Assembly: GCA_015272215.1 (NCBI GenBank)
Contig: JACYMD010000074.1
Coordinates: 60,476 to 124,475 of the forward strand
Length of the DNA: 64,000 nt
Direction of reading: 5' to 3'
Origin: Rivularia sp. T60_A2020_040
GTDB taxonomy: Bacteria; Cyanobacteriota; Cyanobacteriia; Cyanobacteriales; Nostocaceae
Of the stretch, positions 40,648 through 48,522 are shown piece by piece. The notes under the pieces were generated by a model. The model ran no database searches. It was given only the letters and a program-made list of their open reading frames with translations, and had not been told where the DNA came from. The first letter of the stretch is position 1; every line of letters starts with the position of its first letter. The position numbers and the translations under genes are program-made.

Positions 40648-40995
40648 TCATATTTTTATACGAGATTTATTAGATTTTAATCTGTAATAGAGATAATCAT
40701 CAATTGATAACTCATCTACTGCATTTTGTAATCTTTCATAGTCTAGGTCACTTGGACTGCCCAAGTATCTAACTCGTTGGCGACAGTTAACCGTGCGAAT
40801 AGCGTAAAATTTACCATTACTGCGTTTGCGAACGGTGATATTGTGCCTAACGTAGGTATACCCGGTTAATTGCGGGGGTTCATAGTTAAAGCTTTTAATT
40901 GTTTCTAGCCATTGATACCATTTTTGACTACCAATATAAAAGCTACGGTTGTTTAAATCTACAAAATTATCTACTACTTTGAATAATCTATTCAT
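40648..40995 (-). CDS. Hypothetical basic protein, leftmost element gene
   Basis: 115 residues, rich in Arg, Lys and Tyr. The middle reads TVRKRSNGKFYAIRTVNCRQRVRYLGSPSDLDYERLQNAVDEL, a pattern of basic beta strands followed by a helix. It resembles the short DNA-binding or arm-binding modules found in mobile elements of this group. I cannot name a family. The position next to the attachment site would suit an accessory recombination (excisionase-like) role, but that is inference. Confidence 0.6.
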   Translation of the reverse strand: MNRLFKVVDNFVDLNNRSFYIGSQKWYQWLETIKSFNYEPPQLTGYTYVRHNITVRKRSNGKFYAIRTVNCRQRVRYLGSPSDLDYERLQNAVDELSIDDYLYYRLKSNKSRIKI

Positions 40996-41037
40996 GGGTT
41001 TTTACTCTAGTGAACGCAAAAAAGGGTAAGTTAAAGG

Positions 41038-41095
41038 TGTTAGTAAAAATTATCCAATAAATTATCCAATAATTTATTGGATAATTTTTAGTAAG
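41038..41095. repeat. Element palindrome, copy 1
   Basis: TTAGTAAAAA and TTTTTAGTAA flank three 11-bp units TTATCCAATAA / TTATTGGATAA in the order forward, forward, reverse. Located between two leftward genes. Confidence 0.9.
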
Positions 41096-41102
41096 TACAA
41101 AA

Positions 41103-41128
41103 AAGGTAGGGTTCTAGCGCCCTACCTT
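41103..41128 (-). terminator. Intrinsic terminator of the leftward element operon
   Basis: Arms AAGGTAGGG / CCCTACCTT with an 8-nt loop. Read on the minus strand the stem is followed by TTTTTT. It lies 18 bp past the end of the small gene at 41146. Confidence 0.8.
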
Positions 41129-41145
41129 AATGAACATGAAGAATA

Positions 41146-41337
41146 TCAATCAATTATCTCACTGTTATCTTTAATTTTTTGTTCTAGGGACTGCCCTAAC
41201 TCACGGATACCTTGATTAATTTTGTTGTCTTTTACAAATAGCTCTAAGCTTAGTATCCAACAGATTAGATTTAACAGCATTTGTGCTGTGTAAGCGGTTA
41301 ACTCAACATTGATAGTTCCCCTATTATTCGTTCCCAT
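41146..41337 (-). CDS. Hypothetical small protein with one hydrophobic segment
   Basis: 63 residues. A central hydrophobic helix (MLLNLICWILSLELFV) is followed by a charged helix (NQGIRELGQSLEQKIKD). The start overlaps the upstream gene by 40 nt; the internal Met at 41280 is an alternative that removes the overlap. Last gene of the leftward operon before a strong terminator. No family recognised. Confidence 0.55.
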   Translation of the reverse strand: MGTNNRGTINVELTAYTAQMLLNLICWILSLELFVKDNKINQGIRELGQSLEQKIKDNSEIID

Positions 41338-41717
41338 ATATAATCAGTCCCCTTATAATTCCCTTGCTTATCGTAATAACGCAGTTGTTCGGTAGTCCAA
41401 TAAATAGAGTCATAACTTAACCCCGTTAACCATTTACCTTCCCCTAAAGTTGTATTCCAATTACATAAAACGCAACTTCCGCATACATAAGTTAAGTCAG
41501 AAAATTGTACGGTAATGGCTGCATCTTGCGTATAACTATCTGAAAGCCCGACTATTAAGTTTTCAAAGTGCCTAAACTTATTCTTAAACAGGTATACCGA
41601 CACATCAATATTACCTCCGTTTAATATTCGCTTAATGGCATTCATGTTGATAGACTTACTAACAGGAATAGGCTTTATTTCATCATGCCCAATATAAACT
41701 AAAAATTTTTTACTCAT
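41298..41717 (-). CDS. Hypothetical element protein
   Basis: 139 residues from the ATG in TAATG, which overlaps the stop codon of the upstream ATPase gene by one base; this coupling decides the start. The protein begins MSKKFLVYIG and contains a Cys cluster (CGSCVLCNW) that could bind a metal, followed by Trp/Tyr-rich strands. No family recognised. Tight coupling suggests it works with the ATPase. Confidence 0.65.
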   Translation of the reverse strand: MSKKFLVYIGHDEIKPIPVSKSINMNAIKRILNGGNIDVSVYLFKNKFRHFENLIVGLSDSYTQDAAITVQFSDLTYVCGSCVLCNWNTTLGEGKWLTGLSYDSIYWTTEQLRYYDKQGNYKGTDYIWERIIGELSMLS

Positions 41718-42937
41718 TACCGTTGTGTCCATCCTTTAGTAGTTAGTTTCCAGCCTAGTTCCCACATCAGATTATTAATATCCTTAGTACGCGGGGTAAA
41801 CTCTAATGCGCCTGTTTGTTGTAAAAAAATTAATCTTTCTTTGAGCTTGCTTGCTTGAATAACAACTTCAATCGGATCTAGGTTTTTATCTTCTAAAACT
41901 TTATTCTGTTTTATCTGTAAACCTACCTCCTCATCAATAAAATCCTTCAAATGCCCTTCCGTAGCGCTACCAATGTGTAAATATTTGGTATCCATATAAT
42001 CCCAATATTCAGCAATAAAGTTGACAGCGTGTTGAGGGGAATCCCATACACCTAGGGTTAACCCCGTACATAATAAATCTATACAAATTGTCCATCTACT
42101 TGAAGTAATAATTTTGGGAATTTTGAAGCTTTTTTTGGTTTTTTTGGTTAACTGGTTACGCCAAGTAGCGTAAGTAGTGCAATTGCCTAAGTCATTCCAA
42201 AATTTATAAAAGTTTTCATGTATTCCTTCCCAGGAAATAGAATCTAGATCCAACTTATCTGTGTTTATGTCTAAGTCTTGATAGGGTAATGCTTCTTGCC
42301 GAGTAAACTTTTCAAAGGGCTTATGAGGAATAATTAACAGTCTTCTATGTAGTTCATTGAACTCATGTTTAAGATGCAACGGCTCAACAGAAGAGATTAT
42401 TTTAGGACAAAAAACATTGTATTCTTTATTCGTTCCGTCACTATTTGCAATACTTACTCTATCAGTCCTGCGGTTATAACCATAAAGTAGTAATTGATAA
42501 ATTTTTGGTTCCCTTTTTAATGTTTCTTCATTGATATTATCCCAGGCTAGAATTGCCCCTTCTTTCTCCATTTCTTTAGAATAGCTATCAATCCACCGCA
42601 TACTATCAAGTGCATTGCGTAACGATGCGAAGGTATCTGAAGGAGAGAATAATTGATTGAATCCCCTAATTGAGTTAGCAAATAGAGATAAAGAACTTTT
42701 ACCGCTACCTTTATCACCCCAACAAAATAATATGGGAACAACGAATGACATTTTTGTAGGGATAAGTATGTATGTAGCTGCTAAAGTTGTTAAAAGTTCT
42801 TTATTGGGTAGCCATATACTATCTTGAAGTATTCCATGGACATTATCAAACAAATTTAATTTGTTATTCCAATAGTCTGTCCACGAATCAATATGTAAAG
42901 CGTAAATGTCTTTAGGATTAATATAAACGTCAGACAT
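41717..42937 (-). CDS. P-loop ATPase, replication/helicase-like
   Basis: 406 residues. Walker A is CWGDKGSGKSSLSLFAN (about 72-88) and Walker B is GAILAWDNINEE (about 127-138). The following segment LLLYGYNRRTDRVSIANSDG, FCPKIISSVEP and ELHRRLLIIPH resembles the sensor/arginine region of DUF3631- and superfamily 3-type plasmid and phage replication ATPases. It probably acts as the element's replication helicase or loader. A packaging ATPase is the alternative. No primase domain is seen in it. It is preceded by a gene 3 bp away and coupled to the next by TAATG, within a compact leftward operon. Confidence 0.7.
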   Translation of the reverse strand: MSDVYINPKDIYALHIDSWTDYWNNKLNLFDNVHGILQDSIWLPNKELLTTLAATYILIPTKMSFVVPILFCWGDKGSGKSSLSLFANSIRGFNQLFSPSDTFASLRNALDSMRWIDSYSKEMEKEGAILAWDNINEETLKREPKIYQLLLYGYNRRTDRVSIANSDGTNKEYNVFCPKIISSVEPLHLKHEFNELHRRLLIIPHKPFEKFTRQEALPYQDLDINTDKLDLDSISWEGIHENFYKFWNDLGNCTTYATWRNQLTKKTKKSFKIPKIITSSRWTICIDLLCTGLTLGVWDSPQHAVNFIAEYWDYMDTKYLHIGSATEGHLKDFIDEEVGLQIKQNKVLEDKNLDPIEVVIQASKLKERLIFLQQTGALEFTPRTKDINNLMWELGWKLTTKGWTQR

Positions 42938-42940
42938 AAA

Positions 42941-43669
42941 TTACCTTATAAAATCTTTGCATAAATCTAGTATTGTTGCTGTTGCGCCTGCCGTCTTAGA
43001 ATCATTTAACAATGATGAAATATCGTGTATAGTAGCTATTTCTTTATCGGGAAATACTTCTTGCAACTGAGTAGCTACAAATTTTAGCCTATCTTTAATT
43101 TTCTCACTTTCTAATTGTGAACTTTTACCACCACTATATCCTGAATATGACTTAGGTATTTCTAATGTGACCTTTGCTAATTTCTCAGGGTTATCTACTA
43201 TTTCTACACTCCAATATGTTTCTAAGAGAGATTGTCTAACATCTTCATCTAATGGTTTACCTTTACTTGAAACACCTGTATTAATTTGTTCTATTTGTGG
43301 GGAATTGGTAAACCAGGCAGTACCTGAGTAAATTTGATTTAAGTCCAAGTTTTCAAATAATGAACTATACATTTTTTCGCATTCACTTGGATTAACCGTA
43401 CTTGTCTCCTTGGTTTTATAGTCCTTTTTTTTGTATTCAGAATGAGCAATTTTTAACAACGTAACTTCTTCAGGCATTGTCCAATTTTTATCAGCACCGT
43501 ATTTATTAACGCCACTAGCTTTAGTGACGTACATAAAAAGGTAATAAAACGTATCATCTTTTTTAATTAACGCTTCATCAAAATGAAACGTTATGTTAGC
43601 TTCCTCCCATTTAGGATTCACGTTTGAGTAAGTTACCCCATCTTTTGCGTCGTTATAATAAGCAGTCAT
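42941..43669 (-). CDS. Hypothetical element protein (possible nucleic-acid-associated)
   Basis: 242 residues from the ATG at 43669, chosen because AGGACG lies just upstream; the frame is open further to 43717. Features: MTAYYNDAKDGVTYSNVN, a strand-rich N-terminal half, a Gly/Ser segment (SYSGYSGGKSSQ) and a helical C-terminus. Its position immediately before the ATPase suggests a single-strand-binding or replication-accessory role, but no motif proves this. Confidence 0.6.
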   Translation of the reverse strand: MTAYYNDAKDGVTYSNVNPKWEEANITFHFDEALIKKDDTFYYLFMYVTKASGVNKYGADKNWTMPEEVTLLKIAHSEYKKKDYKTKETSTVNPSECEKMYSSLFENLDLNQIYSGTAWFTNSPQIEQINTGVSSKGKPLDEDVRQSLLETYWSVEIVDNPEKLAKVTLEIPKSYSGYSGGKSSQLESEKIKDRLKFVATQLQEVFPDKEIATIHDISSLLNDSKTAGATATILDLCKDFIR

Positions 43670-43731
43670 TTTTTTTCGTCCTATTTTAGTGTTTGTATAT
43701 GGGATAAAAACTCCCATATATTTTGGTTAAA

Positions 43732-44157
43732 TTAAAGTGCAATTGAAATATTTTTAATTGCTTCAGGCGCAAACAATAATTCATCAATTGCAGAAATAAC
43801 AGTGGTTATTGGTAACTCATCAAAATTTGATAAATTTTTGTCAGGCGCAAGCCCTGCAATTGCAAAAGGCGCATAAATTGGAATGGTTTTTAAATACGCT
43901 ACTGGAGTTATTTTTTTGCTTTCAGGCTTAACAGTAATAATGTTGATTCCAGTAGTTCTAATTTCATGACACTCGTATCCAACATCCTTAAAAATTTCAT
44001 GCAAAAATTGTTTTGTATTAGAATTATCGGAGATAAATTCTATTCCTGTCTTTGCATGATATAAAACACAAAACCAACTGTTTTTTAGTTGCAATGAATT
44101 ACAACTTTTTTTAATACTTCTTAATTCTGCTTTGGTTTGAAGGGTCAATCTAGACAT
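43732..44157 (-). CDS. Hypothetical element protein
   Basis: 141 residues. The N-terminal half is mixed alpha/beta (SIKKSCNSLQLKNSWFCVLYH; FLHEIFKDVGYECHEIRTTG) and the C-terminal half is moderately hydrophobic (IPIYAPFAIAGLAP). No recognisable domain. It starts 4 bp after the stop of the preceding gene, in the leftward operon. Confidence 0.6.
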   Translation of the reverse strand: MSRLTLQTKAELRSIKKSCNSLQLKNSWFCVLYHAKTGIEFISDNSNTKQFLHEIFKDVGYECHEIRTTGINIITVKPESKKITPVAYLKTIPIYAPFAIAGLAPDKNLSNFDELPITTVISAIDELLFAPEAIKNISIAL

Positions 44158-44161
44158 TTAT

Positions 44162-44635
44162 TTAATCCTCAAAAATATCTTTTATGGGTAAAATACACTG
44201 AATTATTACGCTTGGGCAGTCTTTTTCAACATTTATGTTTAACAAAAATTCAATCAGTTCAAAATACCTTAATCCCTTAAATCCGTAAGACAACCTTTCC
44301 CCACATATTAATGCTTCTCCAATTACTGAGCTATCTGACATATTAAATGCATCTATATTTCCAATTACGTTCATTTCATCATTGTAAGAAAAAACTACTT
44401 CACAACCATTAGGAAACATGGTTTTAACAAAAGAGTTTGGTATTACATTATGATAAAAGTTACACCCGTGGACAAAAAGCGCGTGAGGGTTATTGCCTTT
44501 TATTACGAAACTGTACAGGTCATTTTCTTTTTTTGCTAGCTTAGCTAAACTGCAATGAGCTTCTAGGGCTGATCTACATTTTTTAGATGTTAAATCTAAA
44601 GATAAAACATCTTGCTTAAATACCTTGTAAGACAT
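44162..44635 (-). CDS. Hypothetical element protein
   Basis: 157 residues, no signal or membrane segment. Features include SALEAHCSLAKLAKKEND, HALFVHGCNFYHNV and YGFKGLRYFELIEFLLNI. No family recognised. Its start overlaps the end of the nuclease-like gene by 20 nt, so the two are probably translated together. Confidence 0.6.
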   Translation of the reverse strand: MSYKVFKQDVLSLDLTSKKCRSALEAHCSLAKLAKKENDLYSFVIKGNNPHALFVHGCNFYHNVIPNSFVKTMFPNGCEVVFSYNDEMNVIGNIDAFNMSDSSVIGEALICGERLSYGFKGLRYFELIEFLLNINVEKDCPSVIIQCILPIKDIFED

Positions 44636-45101
44636 ATCTCAACTCCTTTAGTGGATACACAATGATGTTAGTAGCAGGTATTTTCCATTGTTCATCTTTA
44701 CCAATTAGCAATAATCGGTCAAAAATGTCTGGTTTTTGTGTTTGACAAACTTTTAACGTATGCCAAAAGCTATTTAATTTTGGACTATCAATAATCCATT
44801 TACCTTTCACTTCAATGTAAATAGGATTTTGTTTGTTGATGATAAAATCTATATTCCAAGTCCATGCTTTAAAATAATCACAGGCGGGGAATAAAATTAA
44901 GTTTTGTTGCCTTAATATTTCAGATTTATCGAATATTGATAGCAATGCATTATAAGTTTTAAATTCTAATAAGCTATCCCAATATTCAATCCTATCTGTA
45001 TTGATTAAGTTTTTTGGTACTTCTTTTTTTTCTGTATAGCTTATAGCGCATTCTCTGTCATACCATATTGGTATATTGTCAATCGGCTTTTTTTTGGGCA
45101 T
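44616..45101 (-). CDS. PD-(D/E)XK-like nuclease
   Basis: 161 residues. The order Glu46 (LLEFKTYNALL), Asp85 (WTWNIDFIINK), Glu97-x-Lys99 (IYIEVKGKW) matches the E...D...ExK catalytic arrangement of restriction-endonuclease-fold enzymes such as phage resolvases, DUF1064-like nucleases and TnsA. Candidate roles are Holliday-junction or replication-intermediate processing. Which subfamily it belongs to cannot be decided by eye. It lies in the leftward operon with the P-loop ATPase and overlaps its neighbours at both ends. Confidence 0.65.
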   Translation of the reverse strand: MPKKKPIDNIPIWYDRECAISYTEKKEVPKNLINTDRIEYWDSLLEFKTYNALLSIFDKSEILRQQNLILFPACDYFKAWTWNIDFIINKQNPIYIEVKGKWIIDSPKLNSFWHTLKVCQTQKPDIFDRLLLIGKDEQWKIPATNIIVYPLKELRYVLQGI

Positions 45102-45339
45102 CTTTAACCAAGTCTAAAATTGTTTCTAGGTGATAGGGTTGTAATGGACTGATTAAAGTTCTCCTTATGTATTCAAGTCCGTATTCCTTGTCAAAAACTA
45201 CTATGTACGGTTGTTTTGTTCTTCTCTCTCCTTCAATACTGCATACAATTTTCTTCTCGTATCCGCCTTCATCAAACATTCTAGGATGCAAGCCAAAACG
45301 AAATTTATTGTATAGAAGTTGTGACCAATGTACTTTCAT
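45079..45339 (-). CDS. Hypothetical small element protein
   Basis: 86 residues from the ATG at 45339 (MKVHWSQLLYNKFRFGLHP). The open frame extends upstream only through the palindromic repeat, so that part is not coding. The sequence is basic/aromatic and ends in a helix (YHLETILDLVKDAQKKAD). The end overlaps the nuclease-like gene by 23 nt. First gene of the leftward operon after the tandem palindromes. Confidence 0.6.
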   Translation of the reverse strand: MKVHWSQLLYNKFRFGLHPRMFDEGGYEKKIVCSIEGERRTKQPYIVVFDKEYGLEYIRRTLISPLQPYHLETILDLVKDAQKKAD

Positions 45340-45349
45340 AATAGTGTTA

Positions 45350-45408
45350 CTAAAAATTATCCAATAAATTATTGGATAATTTATCCAATAATTTTTACTA
45401 ACAGGCAA
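45350..45408. repeat. Element palindrome, copy 2
   Basis: Flanks TTACTAAAAA and TTTTTACTAA enclose three units in the order forward, reverse, forward. Confidence 0.9.
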
Positions 45409-45426
45409 TAGGGATAGCATAATAGT

Positions 45427-45483
45427 CTTAGTAAAAATCATCCAATAAATCATTGGATAATTTATCCAATGATTTTTACTAAG
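45427..45483. repeat. Element palindrome, copy 3
   Basis: Flanks CTTAGTAAAAATCAT / ATGATTTTTACTAAG are a perfect 15-bp inverted repeat. The three units run forward, reverse, forward with matched T-to-C changes (TCATCCAATAA, TCATTGGATAA, TTATCCAATGA), which shows compensated variation. Tandem with copy 2. Confidence 0.9.
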
Positions 45484-45486
45484 GTA

Positions 45487-45741
45487 TTAACCTACTGAAA
45501 CTCTCTTATCAAAATGTTTGAGTTCCAATCGGACACGCTCAATTACTCTTTGCGCTTGTTGATATCTGCAATTAGCTAAATGTAAATGTGCAGTTCTAAT
45601 CTGTTCGCTTATGGCTAATAATGCTCTGATTTTAACTGCGTCATGGGAAATATGTCCGTAGTTTTCTATGTCAGTAGCGGTAGCTAATAATAACGAAGAT
45701 AACTCACGCAAGTAACAGGCAATTGTTTGTTCTTGTGTCAT
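45487..45741 (-). CDS. Hypothetical small helical protein
   Basis: 84 residues, almost entirely predicted helix (CYLRELSSLLLATATDIENYG; KIRALLAISEQIRTAHLHLAN; RVIERVRLELKHFD). Possibly a small regulator or virion accessory. No family recognised. It is set off by the tandem palindromes on one side and a 110-bp gap on the other. Confidence 0.55.
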   Translation of the reverse strand: MTQEQTIACYLRELSSLLLATATDIENYGHISHDAVKIRALLAISEQIRTAHLHLANCRYQQAQRVIERVRLELKHFDKRVSVG

Positions 45742-45851
45742 TTTAGTCGTTTGTAGTTGGTTGTGTTAGTGAACACGAAAATAACTGTATGTGTTTTTTT
45801 TTACTTGTCAAGGGGTAAGTAAAAAAAATATAACGTTAGGTTATTTGCGTG

Positions 45852-46565
45852 TTAACCCCTATTACGTAAAGATTCTTGAATTATTTCGTTAGCGTTTTTA
45901 GGTTCATTTTTAACCCATAACGGTATTTTTTCTGTCTTGTGTCTTTTAAATTTTCCACTAATCGTAGGCTTAAGCTTTTCATTATTGGTTAACTTTTCTC
46001 GCTCAAATTCATCAGATACTTTTTTGCTAGAAACAACTGTAAAGTATCCGGGATAGATTCTAGTACTCTCTTTAAATAAAGGTTTACCATCCTTGCGCTG
46101 TCCTCGTTTTTTTTCTTCAGATATAGAACGTGTTAGTTCTTTAGGGGTAATTATTTCTAAAATTTGATTTACTCTTTCTTCAGCTTCTTTATCGGTGGCA
46201 CCATACACCGCAAGCTGTCGATTATTGTCTAAATTCACCGTGCATCTAAAACGACCCCACATATAGCCATTACTGCCACCAGCTATTTTTTTAATAGTTG
46301 TCCAATTTAAATTATTCCTTTTAATCTCTGGAATATTTATGTAAGGACGCACGTAACCAACTTTATAAAATGGTGGTTCTTTAACCGGAAATAAATATAT
46401 AGTAATTTTTAATTCAAATGGGTTTGCTCTTGCATACTCTGGTAATGGAGATGCCACAATGTCTCCAACATCCCTGTTTTTAATTAATTCTCTTATTCCT
46501 AATATTTCTGAAATAACACTATTCTCAAAAACTGATCTAGTTGTAACTTTTATTTTTTCAGACAT
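45852..46565 (-). CDS. Hypothetical element protein
   Basis: 237 residues. A strand-rich N-terminal 130 residues (FELKITIYLFPVKEPPFYKVG; GGSNGYMWGRFRCTVNLDN) is followed by a strongly charged, basic C-terminal half (EEKKRGQRKDGKPLFKEST; SGKFKRHKTEKIPLWVK). The start overlaps the preceding gene by 8 nt. The tail looks suited to nucleic-acid or capsid-interior binding, but this is inference. Confidence 0.55.
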   Translation of the reverse strand: MSEKIKVTTRSVFENSVISEILGIRELIKNRDVGDIVASPLPEYARANPFELKITIYLFPVKEPPFYKVGYVRPYINIPEIKRNNLNWTTIKKIAGGSNGYMWGRFRCTVNLDNNRQLAVYGATDKEAEERVNQILEIITPKELTRSISEEKKRGQRKDGKPLFKESTRIYPGYFTVVSSKKVSDEFEREKLTNNEKLKPTISGKFKRHKTEKIPLWVKNEPKNANEIIQESLRNRG

Positions 46566-46950
46566 TTATAAACTCTTCAATTTTTAATGAGAAGGGCAAA
46601 GGATTATATAAATTATAGGTGCTTCTATACCTATACTGAATGCCAGTTATCCACATTTCAGTGGGAATTAAATTATTTTGATATATTAAATTAAGCTCAA
46701 ATATTTGTGGAAATTTATCAGGATAATATCTAAAATTTTTAGTTATGTTTATTTTCTGCATTCCGTACCTAAAAGAATATAAAACATAACTGCGTCCATA
46801 AAAATTTTTATCCCATTCTTGCCAGTTAATATTTGCAGTAAACCTTAAAATTTTTTTACTTGTAGGCGGTACAACTATTACACTTTTAACAGGTCTAACG
46901 TTTACAACTCCTAGCTCTTTCCAATTTCCAAATTCATCAGAATAAGTCAT
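46558..46950 (-). CDS. Hypothetical beta-rich element protein
   Basis: 130 residues rich in Tyr, Asn and Phe with alternating strand patterns (SVIVVPPTSKKILRFTANINW; RSYVLYSFRYGMQKINITKNF; EMWITGIQYRYRSTYNL). The composition is that of virion or surface beta-sandwich proteins. No family recognised. Overlaps the preceding small gene by 14 nt. Confidence 0.55.
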   Translation of the reverse strand: MTYSDEFGNWKELGVVNVRPVKSVIVVPPTSKKILRFTANINWQEWDKNFYGRSYVLYSFRYGMQKINITKNFRYYPDKFPQIFELNLIYQNNLIPTEMWITGIQYRYRSTYNLYNPLPFSLKIEEFINV

Positions 46951-47152
46951 TACCTATCTCTTGTAACCTTTGATCGTATTCACCATCTTCTAAATATTCA
47001 ATTGTTCTTTGAGGTGTAACTGCTTCAAGTAAACCATTATTACCCGGTAAGGCAATAAAGTTATATTCTGCATCGCTATTAAATACTATTTGCAGTGTTT
47101 GTAGCTCGGCTACAGTTTCTTTAAATAAAGTAGTACCGGGTAATATAATCAT
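46937..47152 (-). CDS. Hypothetical small element protein
   Basis: 71 residues, acidic (TVAELQTLQIVFNSDAEYNF; YLEDGEYDQRLQEIGNDLF). It starts 8 bp after the end of the duplicated-domain protein, in the second leftward operon. No family recognised. Confidence 0.5.
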   Translation of the reverse strand: MIILPGTTLFKETVAELQTLQIVFNSDAEYNFIALPGNNGLLEAVTPQRTIEYLEDGEYDQRLQEIGNDLF

Positions 47153-47160
47153 AATTTTTT

Positions 47161-47760
47161 TTATAATGGATAATATCTAGCGGGTTTAACTTTATTCCAG
47201 CCAGCACCAACAGCTTCAGTCTCTTTCTCTGGATCAATGTAAGTAGAATAAGTACCGCCTGCGTCACCTTCTCCGAATGCAATAGCATATCTTGGGGGTT
47301 TAGGAAATTCTGCGCCAAATATTAAGTCTAAGTCGGTTACTTTGGCATTTTTAATACCTACTTGCTCTAAACTAGTAGGCTCGCTGGCACTACTTGGTAA
47401 ATTCCATGCGTAATTTATCCCACCAATAGTTACATAAACAGTGCGAGATAATCCACCACTTGTAATACCGCGAGTTTTTTTTCTGGTAGTTCTCCAGCCA
47501 GCTTCCCTAAGAGTTTTAATTTTGTCATCTGCTGCATACGAACTGTTGTATCCTGTTGTGGTACGCTTTGATGCTCTTGCTGGTTTAGGGGCATTAGCTC
47601 CAAATACAAATCCAGTCGGAAGTGAATTAGCTACAGCAACTTGCCCAAAATTTGCTCTCTGACCTTCAATCAATCCTGTGTTAAACCCATAATTAATGGT
47701 TGTTTGTCCCATTTTAATTACGACAGATACTAAGTCTCGTTTGCGATAATTGCGTGGCAT
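47161..47760 (-). CDS. Element protein with two internal ~90-residue repeats
   Basis: 199 residues made of two similar halves, about 10-95 and 105-196. Matching pieces: VVIKMGQTTINYGFN with VYVTIGGINYAWN; FVFGANAPKPARA with LIFGAEFPKPPRY; YNSSYAADDK...REAGWRTTRKK with YSTYIDPEKE...GAGWNKVKPAR. Such duplicated, basic, beta-rich proteins occur among capsid and nucleoid proteins, but no family is recognised. It is first in the leftward operon, divergent from the rightward virion-like block. The Met at residue 17 (MGQTTINYG) is an alternative start. Confidence 0.65.
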   Translation of the reverse strand: MPRNYRKRDLVSVVIKMGQTTINYGFNTGLIEGQRANFGQVAVANSLPTGFVFGANAPKPARASKRTTTGYNSSYAADDKIKTLREAGWRTTRKKTRGITSGGLSRTVYVTIGGINYAWNLPSSASEPTSLEQVGIKNAKVTDLDLIFGAEFPKPPRYAIAFGEGDAGGTYSTYIDPEKETEAVGAGWNKVKPARYYPL

Positions 47761-47835
47761 AGTAAATAAAATTAAACGTAGTTTTATTTATTTTAATTGA
47801 TTTAAAAATCAACTCGCAAGTAGCAATGTTTAAGT

Positions 47836-47850
47836 ATACCCATAGGGTAT
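47836..47850. promoter_or_regulatory. Palindrome in the divergent intergenic region of the element
   Basis: ATACCC-ATA-GGGTAT lies between the divergent operons starting at 47760 and 47935. The position is right for an operator controlling both directions, but no cognate regulator is identified in the element. Confidence 0.4.
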
Positions 47851-47934
47851 TCGTAAATTCATAGAAAGTTTTTTGCACAATTTAATTGGTTTTTTGTTGT
47901 TAACATATTGATGTAATGTAACTAGATTTTTTTC

Positions 47935-48420
47935 ATGGCAAATATTACTAACGGAACGGGTTCTACTCTTAAATCTACTAAATTAGCTCCCAGATTATTG
48001 GAAGCGTTTTTTTACTTAGAAGCTCAAGAACAAGAGAAACTAGTAAACAGAACTACTATTACCACAAACTTTAATACAAATACAGCAAACGTCTCTTTTA
48101 GTTTTGAGGTTCAGCCCTTAATTACTAATGAAGGCGCAATAATGCATACTGCTGTCAATTATTTGGGAGACATTCCATTTATTGCCGGCGAAGGAAGTGA
48201 AATCAAAGGAGAACACTTAATTCAAAATATTTTTGAAATGATAAATCTATTTAAAATATTAAGTAGTGACCCAGTTATTAACCCTAGCAACATTAACGCT
48301 TTAACTGCAACTTATAACTACACCAATAATACATTAAGCGGTACTTTGCAGTTTCAGTTAGAAGTTGTGCGACAATCCGATGGCACCGTTAAAGTAGCAG
48401 CAAAAGAACAATTGTTGTAA
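47935..48420 (+). CDS. Hypothetical beta-rich protein, possible virion component
   Basis: 161 residues, first gene of the rightward block. Thr/Asn-rich alternating strands (TTITTNFNTNTANVSFSFEVQ; ALTATYNYTNNTLSGTLQFQ) surround one helix (LIQNIFEMINLFKIL). There is no signal peptide. Size and composition would suit a small capsid or coat protein. It is followed by an intrinsic terminator, which suggests separate high-level expression. No family recognised. Confidence 0.6.
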   Translation: MANITNGTGSTLKSTKLAPRLLEAFFYLEAQEQEKLVNRTTITTNFNTNTANVSFSFEVQPLITNEGAIMHTAVNYLGDIPFIAGEGSEIKGEHLIQNIFEMINLFKILSSDPVINPSNINALTATYNYTNNTLSGTLQFQLEVVRQSDGTVKVAAKEQLL

Positions 48421-48449
48421 GCTATAATTGTTTCGGTTGGTTGTCCAGT

Positions 48450-48489
48450 AAAGCAGTAAAGATTTTTTTCTTTACTGCTTTATTTTTTT
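48450..48489 (+). terminator. Intrinsic terminator after the first rightward gene
   Basis: Arms AAAGCAGTAAAG / CTTTACTGCTTT with loop ATTTTTTT, followed by ATTTTTTTG. A strong stem plus U-tract. Confidence 0.85.
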
Positions 48490-48522
48490 GTATACTATAT
48501 TGACCAACTAACACAACTAATT

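Noticed and set aside
45340..45453. Upstream extension of the small element gene ending at 45079
   Set aside because: The extension runs through the palindromic repeat and reads low-complexity YWIIF stretches, as do other frames across the repeat copies, so the start at 45339 is preferred.
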